Source of the DNA: CAVSWT01 sp963782985
GTDB lineage: Bacteria > Bacteroidota > Ignavibacteria > Ignavibacteriales > Ignavibacteriaceae
Assembly (NCBI GenBank): GCA_963782985.1
Contig: CAWALU010000014.1
Location: 1-64,000, forward strand
Reading direction: 5' to 3'
Length of the DNA stretch: 64,000 bases
The stretch's first letter is position 1. Each line of letters opens with the position of its first letter. This document shows, one piece after another, positions 29,401 to 38,636 of this stretch. Both the position numbers and the translations under genes were made by a program. The notes below the pieces were generated by a model. It did not search any database. It was not told the DNA's origin and saw nothing but the letters and a program-made list of their open reading frames with translations.

Positions 29401-30302
29401 CTTACACCGCCATAGCAATTGACAACGCTGACGCTTATCGTCAACTTAATGAAACTGTTAATAAGCTTGACAGCGCTCTTCAAGATTTGAAAGCAACGCA
29501 GGAAAAATTAATTGTTCAGCAAAAGCTTGCTTCTTTAGGACAGTTAACTGCAGGCATAGCGCATGAAATTAAAAATCCGTTAAACTTTGTAAATAATTTT
29601 GCCGAAGTTTCAATTGAAATGGTAAGCGAGCTAAAAGAGGAACTTGCAAAGCTGAAAAATATTATTCCGTCAAGCGCAAACAATTCTATTTCGGGTATTT
29701 TAAAAGACCTGGAAGAAAATTCCGAGAGAATAAATCAACATGGCAAACGCGCAGACAGTATTGTAAAGAGTATGCTGCTGCATTCCCGCGGCAAAGCGGG
29801 CGAAAGACAAAGCTCGGATATTAACGCAATTCTTGAAGAAGATATAAATCTCGCATATCACGGAATGCGCGCAAGAGATTCTGCTTTTAATATTTCAATT
29901 GAAAAAAACTTTGATAAAAATCTAAATAAAATTTCAGTCATTCCGCAAGATATAAGCAGGGTGTTTCTAAATATTATTCAGAATGGTTTTTATGAAACAA
30001 ATAAAAAGAAAATTGAAAATGGTGAAGGTTTTTCGCCGAAGATTTCCGTGGAAACTAAAGATGAAGAAAATAATGTAAAAATAAAAATCCGCGATAACGG
30101 AAATGGAATTCCGGTGGAAGCGCGCGATAAACTTTTTGAACCTTTTTTTACAACCAAACCATCCGGCGAAGGCACCGGGCTTGGTCTTTCTTTAAGCTAT
30201 GATATAGTAGTTAAACAGCATCAAGGCGAAATAAGATTTGAAACAGAACTTGGCGAATACACGGAATTTATTATTGATCTTCCTAAGCTGGAAATGAAAT
30301 GA
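26481..30302 (+). pseudogene. Propeller-type sensor histidine kinase with three frameshifts
   Basis: The parts, in order, are a signal peptide (MRKIIIPLIIALIAVNTFG) and Reg_prop-type beta-propeller repeats, then a Y_Y_Y domain (LSPGNYKFRVKSKN). A transmembrane helix follows (WWAYVLYAIVLGFAIF), then a coiled coil, a GAF domain and a kinase core with the histidine in GIAHEIKNPLNF at 29562. The reading frame changes by +1 three times: near 27525 (an extra G restores ...TVYAATNSGVYYLNP), at the T run 27615-27618, and near 27893 (restoring ...GELWVGNTVNGLYRI). Removing one base at each site would give a continuous product of about 1272 aa. Either sequencing errors or recent inactivation could explain this. 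The 3' portion from about 27900 is intact. If functional, it would sense periplasmic ligands. Confidence 0.8.
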
Positions 30303-30600
30303 GTGTGAAGTCAACCAGACTGCGCTTCCATTTCCTGAGTGTTGCGCAAGTCTGAATTTGTCAGGTTGAGCCTGTCTTTCGAGAGCGTTGCAGAACTGAC
30401 GCAAATGTCATTTCGATCCCGACTTTTTCGGGAGAGAAATCTTTTTCTAAATAATGTGAAAGATTTCTCATTCGATAACCTGCATGCTCGAAGCTACTCT
30501 TCACGAAACGTTACGTTTAGTAAACGCGCTTCGGCATAAGCAGGTTTGATTTGTTTACGATTATTTAGAAATTTTATAAACCAATAGAAAGCGCTACCTT
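30303..30600. repeat. Compound palindromic element between kinase and receiver genes
   Basis: This gap holds a relative of the element at 15707-15808. TGTCATTTCGA (about 30406) is followed by a CCCGA/TCGGG hairpin, GAGAAATCT (30434-30442) and its inverse AGATTTCTC (30461-30469). A 66-codon open frame across it is an accident of the repeat. Confidence 0.6.
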
Positions 30601-30984
30601 ATGAAGCTTATTGTTGTTGATGATGAACAAGATGTTCAAATTCTTTTCAAACAAAAATTTAGAAAAGAAATTAAGTCCGGTGAAATGAATATTTACTTTG
30701 CCTTTAACGGGCATTCAGCTTTGGAATTAGTTGAAAAGCTGGAAAACCCGGAAGGCTACCTTGTTTTAACGGATATAAACATGCCTGAAATGAGTGGAAT
30801 GGAGCTATTAAAAAAAATAAAAACTAATCATCCAAAACTAAAAGTTGTTATGATTACAGCATACGGCGATGAACAAAACTTTAATATGGCAAAAGAGCTT
30901 GGCGCCGATGAATATTTTACAAAGCCGCTAGAGTTTGATTCCCTAAAAGATAAAATAAATAACTTGCTTATTACTAAGGAGTAA
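30601..30984 (+). CDS. Single-domain response regulator receiver
   Basis: The 127-aa protein is one CheY-like receiver with no output domain. Acidic residues Asp7/Asp8 (VVDDEQD), the phospho-acceptor Asp58 (LTDINMPEMSG), the threonine in MITAYGD and Lys108 (FTKPLEF) are all present. It lies four bases upstream of the receiver-phosphatase gene and downstream of two kinases. It may act as a phosphorelay intermediate or bind a protein target. Confidence 0.95.
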   Translation: MKLIVVDDEQDVQILFKQKFRKEIKSGEMNIYFAFNGHSALELVEKLENPEGYLVLTDINMPEMSGMELLKKIKTNHPKLKVVMITAYGDEQNFNMAKELGADEYFTKPLEFDSLKDKINNLLITKE

Positions 30985-30988
30985 TTAC

Positions 30989-32155
30989 ATGCCCATTAGA
31001 ATTTTAGTTGCAGATGATGAACCGGATCTCGAACATTTAATTCGACAAAAATTTAGAAAAAGAATACGAGAAAATGATTATGAATTTATCTTCGCGCAAA
31101 ACGGCGCCGAAGCTTTGGAAAAAATTTCCAGCAATGATAATATAAATTTAATACTAACCGATATTAATATGCCGGTAATGGACGGCTTAACTCTGCTTTC
31201 TAAAATTAGCGAATTAGAAAACAGGCAAATGAGATCGGTTATTGTTTCCGCCTACGGCGATATGGACAATATAAGAATTGCAATGAATAGAGGCGCTTAT
31301 GATTTTGTAACAAAACCGATAGACTTAAATGATTTGGAAATAACCGTTGAAAAGTCGTTAAAAGAAATTGAAATTTATAGAAAAGCGATGATGAATCAGA
31401 ATAAGCTGATTGCAATTCAACAAGAATTGGATATAGCAACTTCAATTCAAACCTCAATACTGCCTAAAATATTTCCTCCTTTTCCTAACAGAAAAGATTT
31501 TGATATTTATGCCGAAATGATAACTGCAAAAGAAGTCGGTGGAGATTTTTATGATTTTTTTCTGATTGATAAAAACCGTGTGGGAGTTATAATTGGCGAT
31601 GTTTCCGGTAAAGGAATTGCCGCTGCACTATTGATGGCTGTTACAAAAACTTTGCTTAAAGCAACCGCTTTAAAGGGTATTCCGACGGATAATGTTTTGA
31701 CCGAGGTTAATAATATTCTAGCGGATGACAGCCCTTCTAATATGTTTGTAACAGTATTTTACGGCGTACTTGATACAAGAAATGGCGCATTTGAATATTG
31801 CAATGCCGGACACAATCCGCCTTATCTAATTTCATCTACGGGAGTAGTTAAGCCCATTGAAAATATAGGTGGACTTATTGTAGGAGCAATGCGAGATGTT
31901 GAATATGAATCAAATGTAATTATGGTAATACCAGGAGACTCGCTTTTCTTTTACACCGACGGAGTTACAGAAGCAATGAATAAAAATGAAGAGGAATTTG
32001 GCGAAGAAAGATTAATTAAATGTTTATCTGAAAAACATGATCTTGAAACAAATCAGCAGGTTTTTAATGTTGTTAATGAAGTACATAAGTACTCTGAGGG
32101 CATTGAACAATCTGATGACATAACCTGTCTTACATTAAAATACTTTAAAAAGTGA
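30989..32155 (+). CDS. Response regulator with PP2C (SpoIIE/RsbU) phosphatase domain
   Basis: This 388-aa protein has an N-terminal receiver (Asp9/Asp10, phospho-acceptor Asp58 in LTDINMP, KPID near 108). A coiled linker (about 125-165) connects it to a PP2C-type phosphatase of the SpoIIE/RsbU class. Phosphatase motifs are EVGGDFYDFF, GDVSGKGIAAALLM and FYTDGVTEA. Such proteins usually dephosphorylate an anti-sigma-factor antagonist in a partner-switching cascade. No STAS or RsbW-like gene is nearby, so the target is unknown. It forms a pair with the receiver just upstream, preceded by AGGAG. Confidence 0.95.
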   Translation: MPIRILVADDEPDLEHLIRQKFRKRIRENDYEFIFAQNGAEALEKISSNDNINLILTDINMPVMDGLTLLSKISELENRQMRSVIVSAYGDMDNIRIAMNRGAYDFVTKPIDLNDLEITVEKSLKEIEIYRKAMMNQNKLIAIQQELDIATSIQTSILPKIFPPFPNRKDFDIYAEMITAKEVGGDFYDFFLIDKNRVGVIIGDVSGKGIAAALLMAVTKTLLKATALKGIPTDNVLTEVNNILADDSPSNMFVTVFYGVLDTRNGAFEYCNAGHNPPYLISSTGVVKPIENIGGLIVGAMRDVEYESNVIMVIPGDSLFFYTDGVTEAMNKNEEEFGEERLIKCLSEKHDLETNQQVFNVVNEVHKYSEGIEQSDDITCLTLKYFKK

Positions 32156-32248
32156 GATCATCTAAATATTCAATCTGAAAATGGAAAGGGTAGTCCGTAT
32201 TAAGCGAACCGCCCTTTTGAGAGATAGAGAGATTTATAAGATAATTCA

Positions 32249-33538
32249 TTAAAAAGTTGTACTTACTTTTTCAAAGTCCGGGTAGGCTTCCATTCCATGT
32301 TCGCCAATATCAAGCCCTTCCTTTTCCTCTAATTCTGAAACTCTAATTCCAATAGTTTTCTTCAAAACAATCCATAGAGTAGAGGCAAATATAAAAGTGA
32401 ATGTTCCTATTATTGCAACTCCTGCAGCTTGAATCCCCAATTGTTTAAGGCTTGCAAGTTCCCCAAACATCCCTACAGCCAAAGTTCCCCAGATGCCGCA
32501 CACAAGATGCACCGATAAAGCGCCCACGGGGTCGTCTAATTTTATTTTATCGAAAAAGATAACAGAAAAAACAACTATTATCCCGGCAATAAAACCGATT
32601 AAGCAAGATGCGGAAATTCCCATTTTATCAGCGCCTGCGGTTATAGCCACAAGCCCTGCTAAAATTCCATTAAGAACCATGGAGATATCAGGCTTTTTCA
32701 AAAAGCCCCATGAAGCAGACATTGCTCCAACTGCTCCCGCTGAAGCAGCAAGTGAAGTCGTAACTAAAACTAATGATACTACTCCTGGATCGGCGGAAAG
32801 AACTGACCCGCCGTTAAACCCAAACCAGCCAAGCCATAAAAGAAAAACTCCTATTGTTGCAAGGGGCATACTGTGCCCAGGAATTGGATGAACTTTCCCA
32901 TTTATAAATTTACCGCTTCTTGCTCCTAAAATAATTACACCAGCCAAAGCGCCCCAGCCTCCAACAGAATGCACAAGTGTAGAGCCGGCAAAATCATAAA
33001 ATCCCCATTCATTCAAAAAACCTCCGCCCCATTTCCACATTCCCACTATGGGATAACATAAGCCTACAAAAATTGTTGAAAAGATTAAAAAACTTGAAAG
33101 CTTAACTCTTTCGGCAACTGCGCCGGAAACGATAGTAGCGGCAGTGGCAGCAAACATACCTTGAAATAAAAAATCAGTCCAATATGTATATCCCGCGTTA
33201 TACGAACTCGTCAATCCGCTGACATCTGTTGAAATTCCGAAGCCGGTAAACCCGAAAATCTTCCCTGCAAAAGCAGCTCCGGGATACATAATATTAAATC
33301 CTGCGAAAGCATAAGTAAGTAATCCAATACCAGGTATTATAGAATTTTTAAATAGAATATTAACTGTGTTTTTGGATTGCGTTAAGCCGGTTTCAAGCGT
33401 GGCAAAACCAAGGTGCATAATAAAAACTAAGCCCGCAGCAATCATCATCCATAAATTATTTACGGTAAAAATTGAGCCAGCTGCTGATTTAACTTGAAAA
33501 ACCGAATCAACAGCTGTTTGTGTTAAAATATTTTCCAT
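32249..33538 (-). CDS. amt: Ammonium transporter
   Basis: The 429-aa Amt/Rh channel has eleven membrane helices. The twin pore histidines are visible in STLVHSVGGWGAL and in GALSVHLVCGIWG. The N-terminus (about 1-25) carries a short non-membrane segment. It is the last gene of a minus-strand operon with glnK and a putative porin. This is the classical arrangement in which the PII protein GlnK blocks the channel when nitrogen is plentiful. Inner membrane. Confidence 0.97.
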   Translation of the reverse strand: MENILTQTAVDSVFQVKSAAGSIFTVNNLWMMIAAGLVFIMHLGFATLETGLTQSKNTVNILFKNSIIPGIGLLTYAFAGFNIMYPGAAFAGKIFGFTGFGISTDVSGLTSSYNAGYTYWTDFLFQGMFAATAATIVSGAVAERVKLSSFLIFSTIFVGLCYPIVGMWKWGGGFLNEWGFYDFAGSTLVHSVGGWGALAGVIILGARSGKFINGKVHPIPGHSMPLATIGVFLLWLGWFGFNGGSVLSADPGVVSLVLVTTSLAASAGAVGAMSASWGFLKKPDISMVLNGILAGLVAITAGADKMGISASCLIGFIAGIIVVFSVIFFDKIKLDDPVGALSVHLVCGIWGTLAVGMFGELASLKQLGIQAAGVAIIGTFTFIFASTLWIVLKKTIGIRVSELEEKEGLDIGEHGMEAYPDFEKVSTTF

Positions 33539-33572
33539 TTATTTACTCCTAAGTTCTTTAGTTTATTTTATT

Positions 33573-34268
33573 TTAAAGATTGATTCCCACTATCAAATAG
33601 CTTTGCTCGATGTAAGGATTGACGATTAATGAAGCGGAAATTGGAAGACTAAATTTTTCTGTGATTCCTATTTCTTTTGCAAAATTGAACCCGAAATTAA
33701 TTACCTGGAAATTTGCGGGACCATAGTAACCATTGTCTCCCCCTCCTGTAGCTCCCACGAAAACGGAAGCCGAGACAGTTTCAACGGTAAAGGGAAAGGC
33801 TGCTTCAAAGTAAGTGGAATTATCTACATCATTATGAACATTCATATAGCCGGAGAGAGTGATGGGAAATGATTCAGGTCCACTGTAGCTTAATCCGGTT
33901 TCAATAATATGAGCGCCTTCGCCATCTTTTTTATAGTCAAAATATTTCATTCCAGCGCTGGGGAAAAAATAATCTGTAACTATTGCTGTGAAAGATCCGC
34001 CGGATGTTTTTATAGAATATGAAGCCCATAAATCATTTTCCGAGTAAACGTTGCCTGTCCCTGCAAAACTGTATGCGCCCCAATCGCCAATTGAAAAGCC
34101 GCCGGCAGTAAAAGTAACTGCAGGCTGGATGCTGGGAGAGTTTCCGAAATCAACTCCGCGCCATACATAGCGGCTATAAAGAGCCACGCCTAATTCCACT
34201 TCCTGCGAGTAAATAAAGCTTGAAGAAAAATATATTATCGCTGAAATGGTAATGAATATTTTTTTCAT
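33573..34268 (-). CDS. Putative TorF-type outer-membrane porin
   Basis: This 231-aa protein has a signal peptide (MKKIFITISAIIYFSSSFIYS). It then shows alternating beta strands with a SRYVWRGVDFGNSPSIQP motif near residue 32, typical of the small porin-like proteins annotated TorF. The C-terminus ends in a hydrophobic strand (SYLIVGINL), as outer-membrane barrels do. It lies between glnK and amt, 35-42 bp from each, so it may help ammonium or nitrogen compounds cross the outer membrane. The family role is not firmly known. Confidence 0.75.
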   Translation of the reverse strand: MKKIFITISAIIYFSSSFIYSQEVELGVALYSRYVWRGVDFGNSPSIQPAVTFTAGGFSIGDWGAYSFAGTGNVYSENDLWASYSIKTSGGSFTAIVTDYFFPSAGMKYFDYKKDGEGAHIIETGLSYSGPESFPITLSGYMNVHNDVDNSTYFEAAFPFTVETVSASVFVGATGGGDNGYYGPANFQVINFGFNFAKEIGITEKFSLPISASLIVNPYIEQSYLIVGINL

Positions 34269-34309
34269 ATAATTTCCTTTTCATATTTAGTTTGAAGAAA
34301 ATTCTCACG

Positions 34310-34648
34310 CTATATTGCGCTTTCGCCGGACTCTTCCGTTCTTATTCTTATTGCATCCAAAACAGGAAGAATAAATATTTTACCGTCTCCAACTTCTCCC
34401 GACTTCGCTTTTGATATAATTATTTCAACAGCTTTCTCACACATGTCTTCTGTGCAGAAGAGTTCAATTTTTAATTTCGGTACAAATTCAATTTTATACT
34501 CTGAACCTCTGTAAATTTCAGTATGACCTTTCTGCCTGCCGTAACCTTTAATTTCCGAAACAGTCAAACCTGTAAATCCGGAGTCTTGTAATTCTTTATG
34601 AACATCATCCAGCTTATGCGGTCTAATTATAGCTTCTATTTTTTTCAT
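34310..34648 (-). CDS. glnK: Nitrogen regulatory protein P-II
   Basis: This 112-aa PII trimer-forming protein senses ATP/ADP and 2-oxoglutarate and controls the linked ammonium transporter. The T-loop reads GHTEIYRGSEYKIEF with Tyr51 present, the classical uridylylation position. The B-loop KSGEVGDGKIF (about 85-95) and the family-standard length are also seen. It is the first gene of the glnK-porin-amt operon, preceded by AGGAG. Confidence 0.96.
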   Translation of the reverse strand: MKKIEAIIRPHKLDDVHKELQDSGFTGLTVSEIKGYGRQKGHTEIYRGSEYKIEFVPKLKIELFCTEDMCEKAVEIIISKAKSGEVGDGKIFILPVLDAIRIRTEESGESAI

Positions 34649-35011
34649 TCTTTATCTCCTAAATAATATTTAATGACTCGGACATAATAAACTAAGGTTA
34701 TAATTATCTAATATTAAATTATTAAAGTAATAAGGTATAGAATATTAAATAATTAAGTATTTAGGGGGCAAATATAAAATTAAGAAAGGTTCGTGTCAAG
34801 TATTTGTAAAAAATATATTAATATAATGTATGATATGTCGTTCAAATATAAGGGATAAAACATAGTAAACTTTAATAAGTTAGGCGTAGCTTGATTGAAT
34901 TGATTGGGATAAAAGGAAAACGAATGCAAAAAAGAAATCGTAAAAGTTTTTTAACTAATTGTTTTGGAGATGAGCCGGCACAACTATATTGTATGTTATT
35001 ATCTTATACAT
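34649..35011. other. AT-rich intergenic spacer upstream of glnK
   Basis: No gene is supported. The spacer is very AT-rich, with near-repeats of AATATTAAATAATTA, and should contain the nitrogen-responsive promoter of glnK. It also holds the end of the minus-strand esterase transcript. No clean terminator or binding site could be assigned. Confidence 0.4.
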
Positions 35012-36166
35012 TTAATTTCCAAAGAAAAATTCTAAAAAGCGCCATGTTCTTTGAGCCCATGCAGTTTCTGAATGCTGCGCGGTTGAATCTTTGTAGAACA
35101 TTAAGTCTTTCCCCATTTGATAATTATTTTGTTTCAATAATACCAGCATTGAATCAATTCCCGGCTGAAGCCTTTCTTCTAAGCCAACCCCGCCGTCGTC
35201 AATATATACTTTTATAGGTTTTTTATAACTCGAATAATTTTTGACCGCGGTTAAGTAGTCAATATCTTCAATAAAAAAAGCGGGAGATATGCAAGCGGTT
35301 TTTGAAAATACATTTGGAAATTCCCAAACAAGCATAAATGAAACTAATCCTCCCAAAGAAGAACCGGCTGTTGCAGTATTGGCGGCGTCTGGTTTTGTTC
35401 GATAAGTTTCGTCAATAAATGGTTTCAATTCATTTACAATAAAATGGCGGTAGCTTCTCCCAATATCGGTGTCTGCATATTCTTTGGAGCGCAGATTAGT
35501 GTTATAAATTCCAACTATAATTATCTTCTGAATTGCGTTTGCTTTTATTAAACTGTCGGCAGTTTCATCCAGCTGCCAGTCAACGCCAAATGAAGAGGTA
35601 TTTGGATCAATAATATTTTGACCGTCGTGCATATACAAAACGGGATAGCGGTCATTGACTTCCTCGTCATATCCCGGAGGTAGCCATACTATAACATCTC
35701 TGGGCTTAATCCCTTTCCCTTTAAAATTACTGTGATACTTAACAACGCCTGTAATCTGACCGTAATTTTTTTTGGCTGTATCTTTCTTCCAATTATTAAT
35801 TATGAACTTTATTGCAGTATCTTTTTTAACAGTGAAAAAATAATTAGCCTGAACTGTGCCATTACTATCTAAGGCTTCGGAGAGCCACGACCCTTGAGTG
35901 AATTTAAATTCTAATTTTGTTCCCAACTCAAAAGAAAAAGTTTTCTTCCAGGTTGAATCGTTGATCCGGTTAAGCATAACATCATTAGGCGTCCAATTGC
36001 CGAGCTGCATATTATTACCGGCTATAAAAATTTTTGCGGTATCTGAAATATTTTTGCTTTCAACAATTATTACAACCTTATTTGTTTTATTCTGTATTCC
36101 TTCAAATAAAAAAAATAGTAATGCAATTAATAAAATGGATCCCATTAATTTCAATAAAAATTTCAT
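35012..36166 (-). CDS. Esterase (enterochelin esterase-like) with CBM20-like domain
   Basis: This 384-aa protein has an N-terminal membrane or signal helix (MKFLLKLMGSILLIALLFFL). A domain resembling CBM20 starch-binding modules follows (IFIAGNNMQLGNWTPNDVML, about 47-66; the domain runs to about 125). The C-terminal alpha/beta-hydrolase is of the Fes/YbbA esterase type. The nucleophile is in GSSLGG, VLYMHDGQN precedes it, and a histidine is in AQHSETAW near the end. Its start lies one base after the M15 peptidase stop, so they form an operon. The substrate is unknown. Confidence 0.85.
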   Translation of the reverse strand: MKFLLKLMGSILLIALLFFLFEGIQNKTNKVVIIVESKNISDTAKIFIAGNNMQLGNWTPNDVMLNRINDSTWKKTFSFELGTKLEFKFTQGSWLSEALDSNGTVQANYFFTVKKDTAIKFIINNWKKDTAKKNYGQITGVVKYHSNFKGKGIKPRDVIVWLPPGYDEEVNDRYPVLYMHDGQNIIDPNTSSFGVDWQLDETADSLIKANAIQKIIIVGIYNTNLRSKEYADTDIGRSYRHFIVNELKPFIDETYRTKPDAANTATAGSSLGGLVSFMLVWEFPNVFSKTACISPAFFIEDIDYLTAVKNYSSYKKPIKVYIDDGGVGLEERLQPGIDSMLVLLKQNNYQMGKDLMFYKDSTAQHSETAWAQRTWRFLEFFFGN

Positions 36167-36167
36167 G

Positions 36168-36812
36168 TTATCTTTTTTTTATTTTTTTTTCAAAGTGCTG
36201 GTAATCTTTAGTGCTTTTCCAGTATCCGCCCCATTTCCAGCCGCGCCTAATAAATTCTTTTACAATTAATGAACCAGCGCTTATGGTTCCTTTTTTATCA
36301 GGCTCGTACTTTGAACCTCGCGGAAAAGAATTATTTCTTTTTATCTGGGGATTTAATTTTGGATTAATATCAATCGCTCGTCCTGTTGAATGCGCCGATA
36401 GAATTTTAGTTCTTGCTACGTTTCTATAATTAAACGCGGACGTATTATTGTCCTGCATTGATTTTTCATCATTCCAATTATATTTAACAATAGGTATCGT
36501 CTTTGCAATTGGAAACTTTGACTCTTTAATAATTTTAAAAATATCAATAACATCTTTTGCTAAATCTTTATGAATTAAAATTTGCCCTTGATGAATCTTG
36601 CCGTCCAATGAAAAATATTGCACGCTAATTAATTCTAAATTCTTCTTTAATTCATCCGGAATTTTTACACCGCTTGTTGATTCTTCAAAAGAATAATTAC
36701 AATCAATTATAACCTTACTGCTATCGCTTTCTCTTTCGCTGGCGTTAACATAGGATGACGATAGCGAGGCAAATAAAAATAAAATGTAAAACTTTTTCAC
36801 AAATAATCTCAT
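36168..36812 (-). CDS. M15-family metallopeptidase, cell-wall type
   Basis: This secreted protein is about 214 aa. A signal peptide (about 1-25, VKKFYILFLFASLSSSYVNA) precedes an M15 (VanY/Ply-like) zinc peptidase domain. Ligands appear in HSTGRAIDIN and in DYQHFEKK near the end. KWGGYWKSTKDYQHFE is typical of the M15C group. It probably trims peptidoglycan peptides in the periplasm. The start is uncertain: the ATG at 36810-36812 or the in-frame GTG just before KKFY could be used, as no good ribosome-binding site is seen. It is divergent from the FKBP gene. Confidence 0.85.
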   Translation of the reverse strand: MRLFVKKFYILFLFASLSSSYVNASERESDSSKVIIDCNYSFEESTSGVKIPDELKKNLELISVQYFSLDGKIHQGQILIHKDLAKDVIDIFKIIKESKFPIAKTIPIVKYNWNDEKSMQDNNTSAFNYRNVARTKILSAHSTGRAIDINPKLNPQIKRNNSFPRGSKYEPDKKGTISAGSLIVKEFIRRGWKWGGYWKSTKDYQHFEKKIKKR

Positions 36813-36881
36813 CAAAAAAAAATGACTTATGAATTAAATCTTAAAATAAATATATTTGAGCCGTTAAAAAAAAGGAAATTT

Positions 36882-37703
36882 ATGAAATATTTTGTTGTAT
36901 TTGTATTCTTCGTTTTAGTTTTTACTGGCTGTAACAAGCAGCCGGATGTGGTTAAATTGGATAATGGAATTTCTTATTCCATTGATTCAACCGGCTCCGG
37001 TTCCGAAGCAAAACTGGGAGATTTTGTTTCGATTCATTTTCAAGGCTGGTATATAACTGATAAAGATAAAAATAATTTGTTTGCAGATTGGTCAAAAGAT
37101 TCTACTAAAAAAATTCAAAGTTTAGGGAGCAGCAGAGATTTTCATCCTGTAAATATAAAGCTAAGCAAAGGACAGTTTATTAGAAGTTCTGAATTAGGAA
37201 TTGCAGGCATGAAAGTGGGCGAGCGACGCACAATCATTATTCCTGATAGTCTTGCCTACGGTGAAAAAGGATTGGGACCCGTTCCTCCAAAATCTAATAT
37301 TAAAGTTGTTGTTGATTTATTAGAGATTAAGCAGCCTATTAAAAAATGGGAAGTTGATTCTACCAAAGCTTTAGTTACCGCCAGCGGCTTAAAATATATC
37401 GAAGTTAAAGAAGGAACAGGCGAAAAAGCCGACTCGGGAAAAATTGTTAAAGTTAATTATTCAGGATTTTTTCTTGACGGTAAAAAATTCGACAGTTCGG
37501 TTGATAGAGAGCAGCCGATTACTTTTGTGCTGGGAACAGGTAGAGTGATCCCAGGTTGGGAAGAAGGCATCGCTTTAATGAAAGAAGGCGGAAAAGCCGA
37601 ATTAATTGTTCCCCCCGATTTGGCTTACGGTGAAAAAGGAAAGGGAGAAATTCCCGCTAACGCCACTTTAATTTTTGATGTGGAATTGTTGGAAGTAAAA
37701 TAA
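36882..37703 (+). CDS. Lipoprotein with two FKBP-type peptidyl-prolyl isomerase domains
   Basis: The product is about 273 aa. The start at 36882 is chosen because AAGGA lies six bases upstream. The product then begins with a lipoprotein signal (MKYFVVFVFFVLVFTGCNKQ, lipobox FTGC). An upstream in-frame start would bury this signal. Two FKBP domains follow: about 35-145 (LGDFVSIHFQGWYI...IIIPDSLAYGEKGLG) and about 165-273 (KIVKVNYSGFF...VIPGWEEGIALMKEGGKAEL, LAYGEKGKGEIPAN). It likely helps proline isomerisation in secreted proteins on the periplasmic side. A strong terminator follows. Confidence 0.92.
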   Translation: MKYFVVFVFFVLVFTGCNKQPDVVKLDNGISYSIDSTGSGSEAKLGDFVSIHFQGWYITDKDKNNLFADWSKDSTKKIQSLGSSRDFHPVNIKLSKGQFIRSSELGIAGMKVGERRTIIIPDSLAYGEKGLGPVPPKSNIKVVVDLLEIKQPIKKWEVDSTKALVTASGLKYIEVKEGTGEKADSGKIVKVNYSGFFLDGKKFDSSVDREQPITFVLGTGRVIPGWEEGIALMKEGGKAELIVPPDLAYGEKGKGEIPANATLIFDVELLEVK

Positions 37704-37729
37704 TTTATTTTGTTTTATTTGATAATTCT

Positions 37730-37757
37730 AAGGCGCTTTTTTAGGCGCCTTTTTTTT
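37730..37757 (+). terminator. Rho-independent terminator after the FKBP gene
   Basis: AAGGCGC (37730-37736) pairs with GCGCCTT (37745-37751), and the stem is followed by a run of T to 37757. It ends the FKBP transcript and lies ten bases before the end of the convergent fructosamine-kinase gene. Confidence 0.85.
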
Positions 37758-37766
37758 GATAAAAAA

Positions 37767-38636
37767 TTATATAGCGTCGTAACTTTTTATTAAGCTGATA
37801 GCTTGTGGGTAGTAACCTCTCCCAAAAAGATTTAAATGATTTAAAATATGATAGAGCTTATAAATATTTTCACGGTATTCCCACCCATCTTTTAATTTCC
37901 ATTCTTCATTATATGAAATATAAAATTGAGAGTTAAACCCGCCAAATAATTTCGTCATCGCTAAATCTGCTTCTCGATGTCCATAGTAAACAGCCGGATC
38001 AATTAAACAAGCTGCGCCGTTTTCATCAGTAATAAAATTACCCGACCATAAATCGCCATGCAGCATCGAAGGCGGCTCATCGCTTCCGCTTAATATTGTT
38101 GAGATTGAAGTTTCAATATTTTTTATGCCGGATTTCAATTCTTCGGTAGCATATCCGTTTTTTTCTGCAAGTCTAAATTGAAATAAAATTCTTTTTTCAA
38201 AATAGAATTCATTCCAATTTAAAATTTCATTATTAATATTATTTTGAACATTCGACCCGATATAATTGTCTTCATAAAAACCAAAACTTGTGCTTGAAAC
38301 CCGGTGCATTTTTGCAAAGCATTTTCCAAAATCTTCCCAAAAAGTTTTTTCCATTTCAGCGCTATTAATCATTTCTAAAAGTATAAAATCATTTTCGACA
38401 ATTTTAACTTTGGGTATTTTAATTGTTTTAGCTTTTCTTAATTCGTTTAATCCATTTGCTTCTTTAATGAACATATCATTTAAAGAAGAATTAATTTTTA
38501 AAAAATAAGGTTGCCCGGAATCATCAGTAACTTTATAAGCATTGCTAATACAGCCTCCGGAAAGCGAAGACACGTTAGCAATTTTAGAATTTAATTTCTC
38601 TTCAATTTTATTTTTTATTTTCTGATTCAATATCAT
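37767..38636 (-). CDS. Fructosamine/ketosamine 3-kinase family protein
   Basis: This 289-aa cytoplasmic kinase belongs to the FN3K family (aminoglycoside-phosphotransferase fold). Key motifs are GGCISNAYKV near residue 27, the catalytic HGDLWSGN (about 194-201) and the metal-binding LIDPAVYYGHREADLAM. Family members phosphorylate ketosamines on glycated proteins so that the sugar is released. Bacterial members prefer ribulosamines and erythrulosamines. It is encoded downstream of a low-molecular-weight phosphatase and overlaps it by 29 bases, a known pairing. Repair of glycated proteins is the likely job. Confidence 0.9.
   Translation of the reverse strand: MILNQKIKNKIEEKLNSKIANVSSLSGGCISNAYKVTDDSGQPYFLKINSSLNDMFIKEANGLNELRKAKTIKIPKVKIVENDFILLEMINSAEMEKTFWEDFGKCFAKMHRVSSTSFGFYEDNYIGSNVQNNINNEILNWNEFYFEKRILFQFRLAEKNGYATEELKSGIKNIETSISTILSGSDEPPSMLHGDLWSGNFITDENGAACLIDPAVYYGHREADLAMTKLFGGFNSQFYISYNEEWKLKDGWEYRENIYKLYHILNHLNLFGRGYYPQAISLIKSYDAI

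Noticed and set aside
30339..30539. 66-codon frame between kinase and receiver genes
   Set aside because: It lies entirely in a palindromic element.
32493..32891. 132-codon plus-strand frame inside amt
   Set aside because: It is antisense to a clear ammonium transporter gene.
34891..35217. 108-codon plus-strand frame overlapping the esterase 3' end
   Set aside because: It mostly lies antisense to the esterase and has no independent support.
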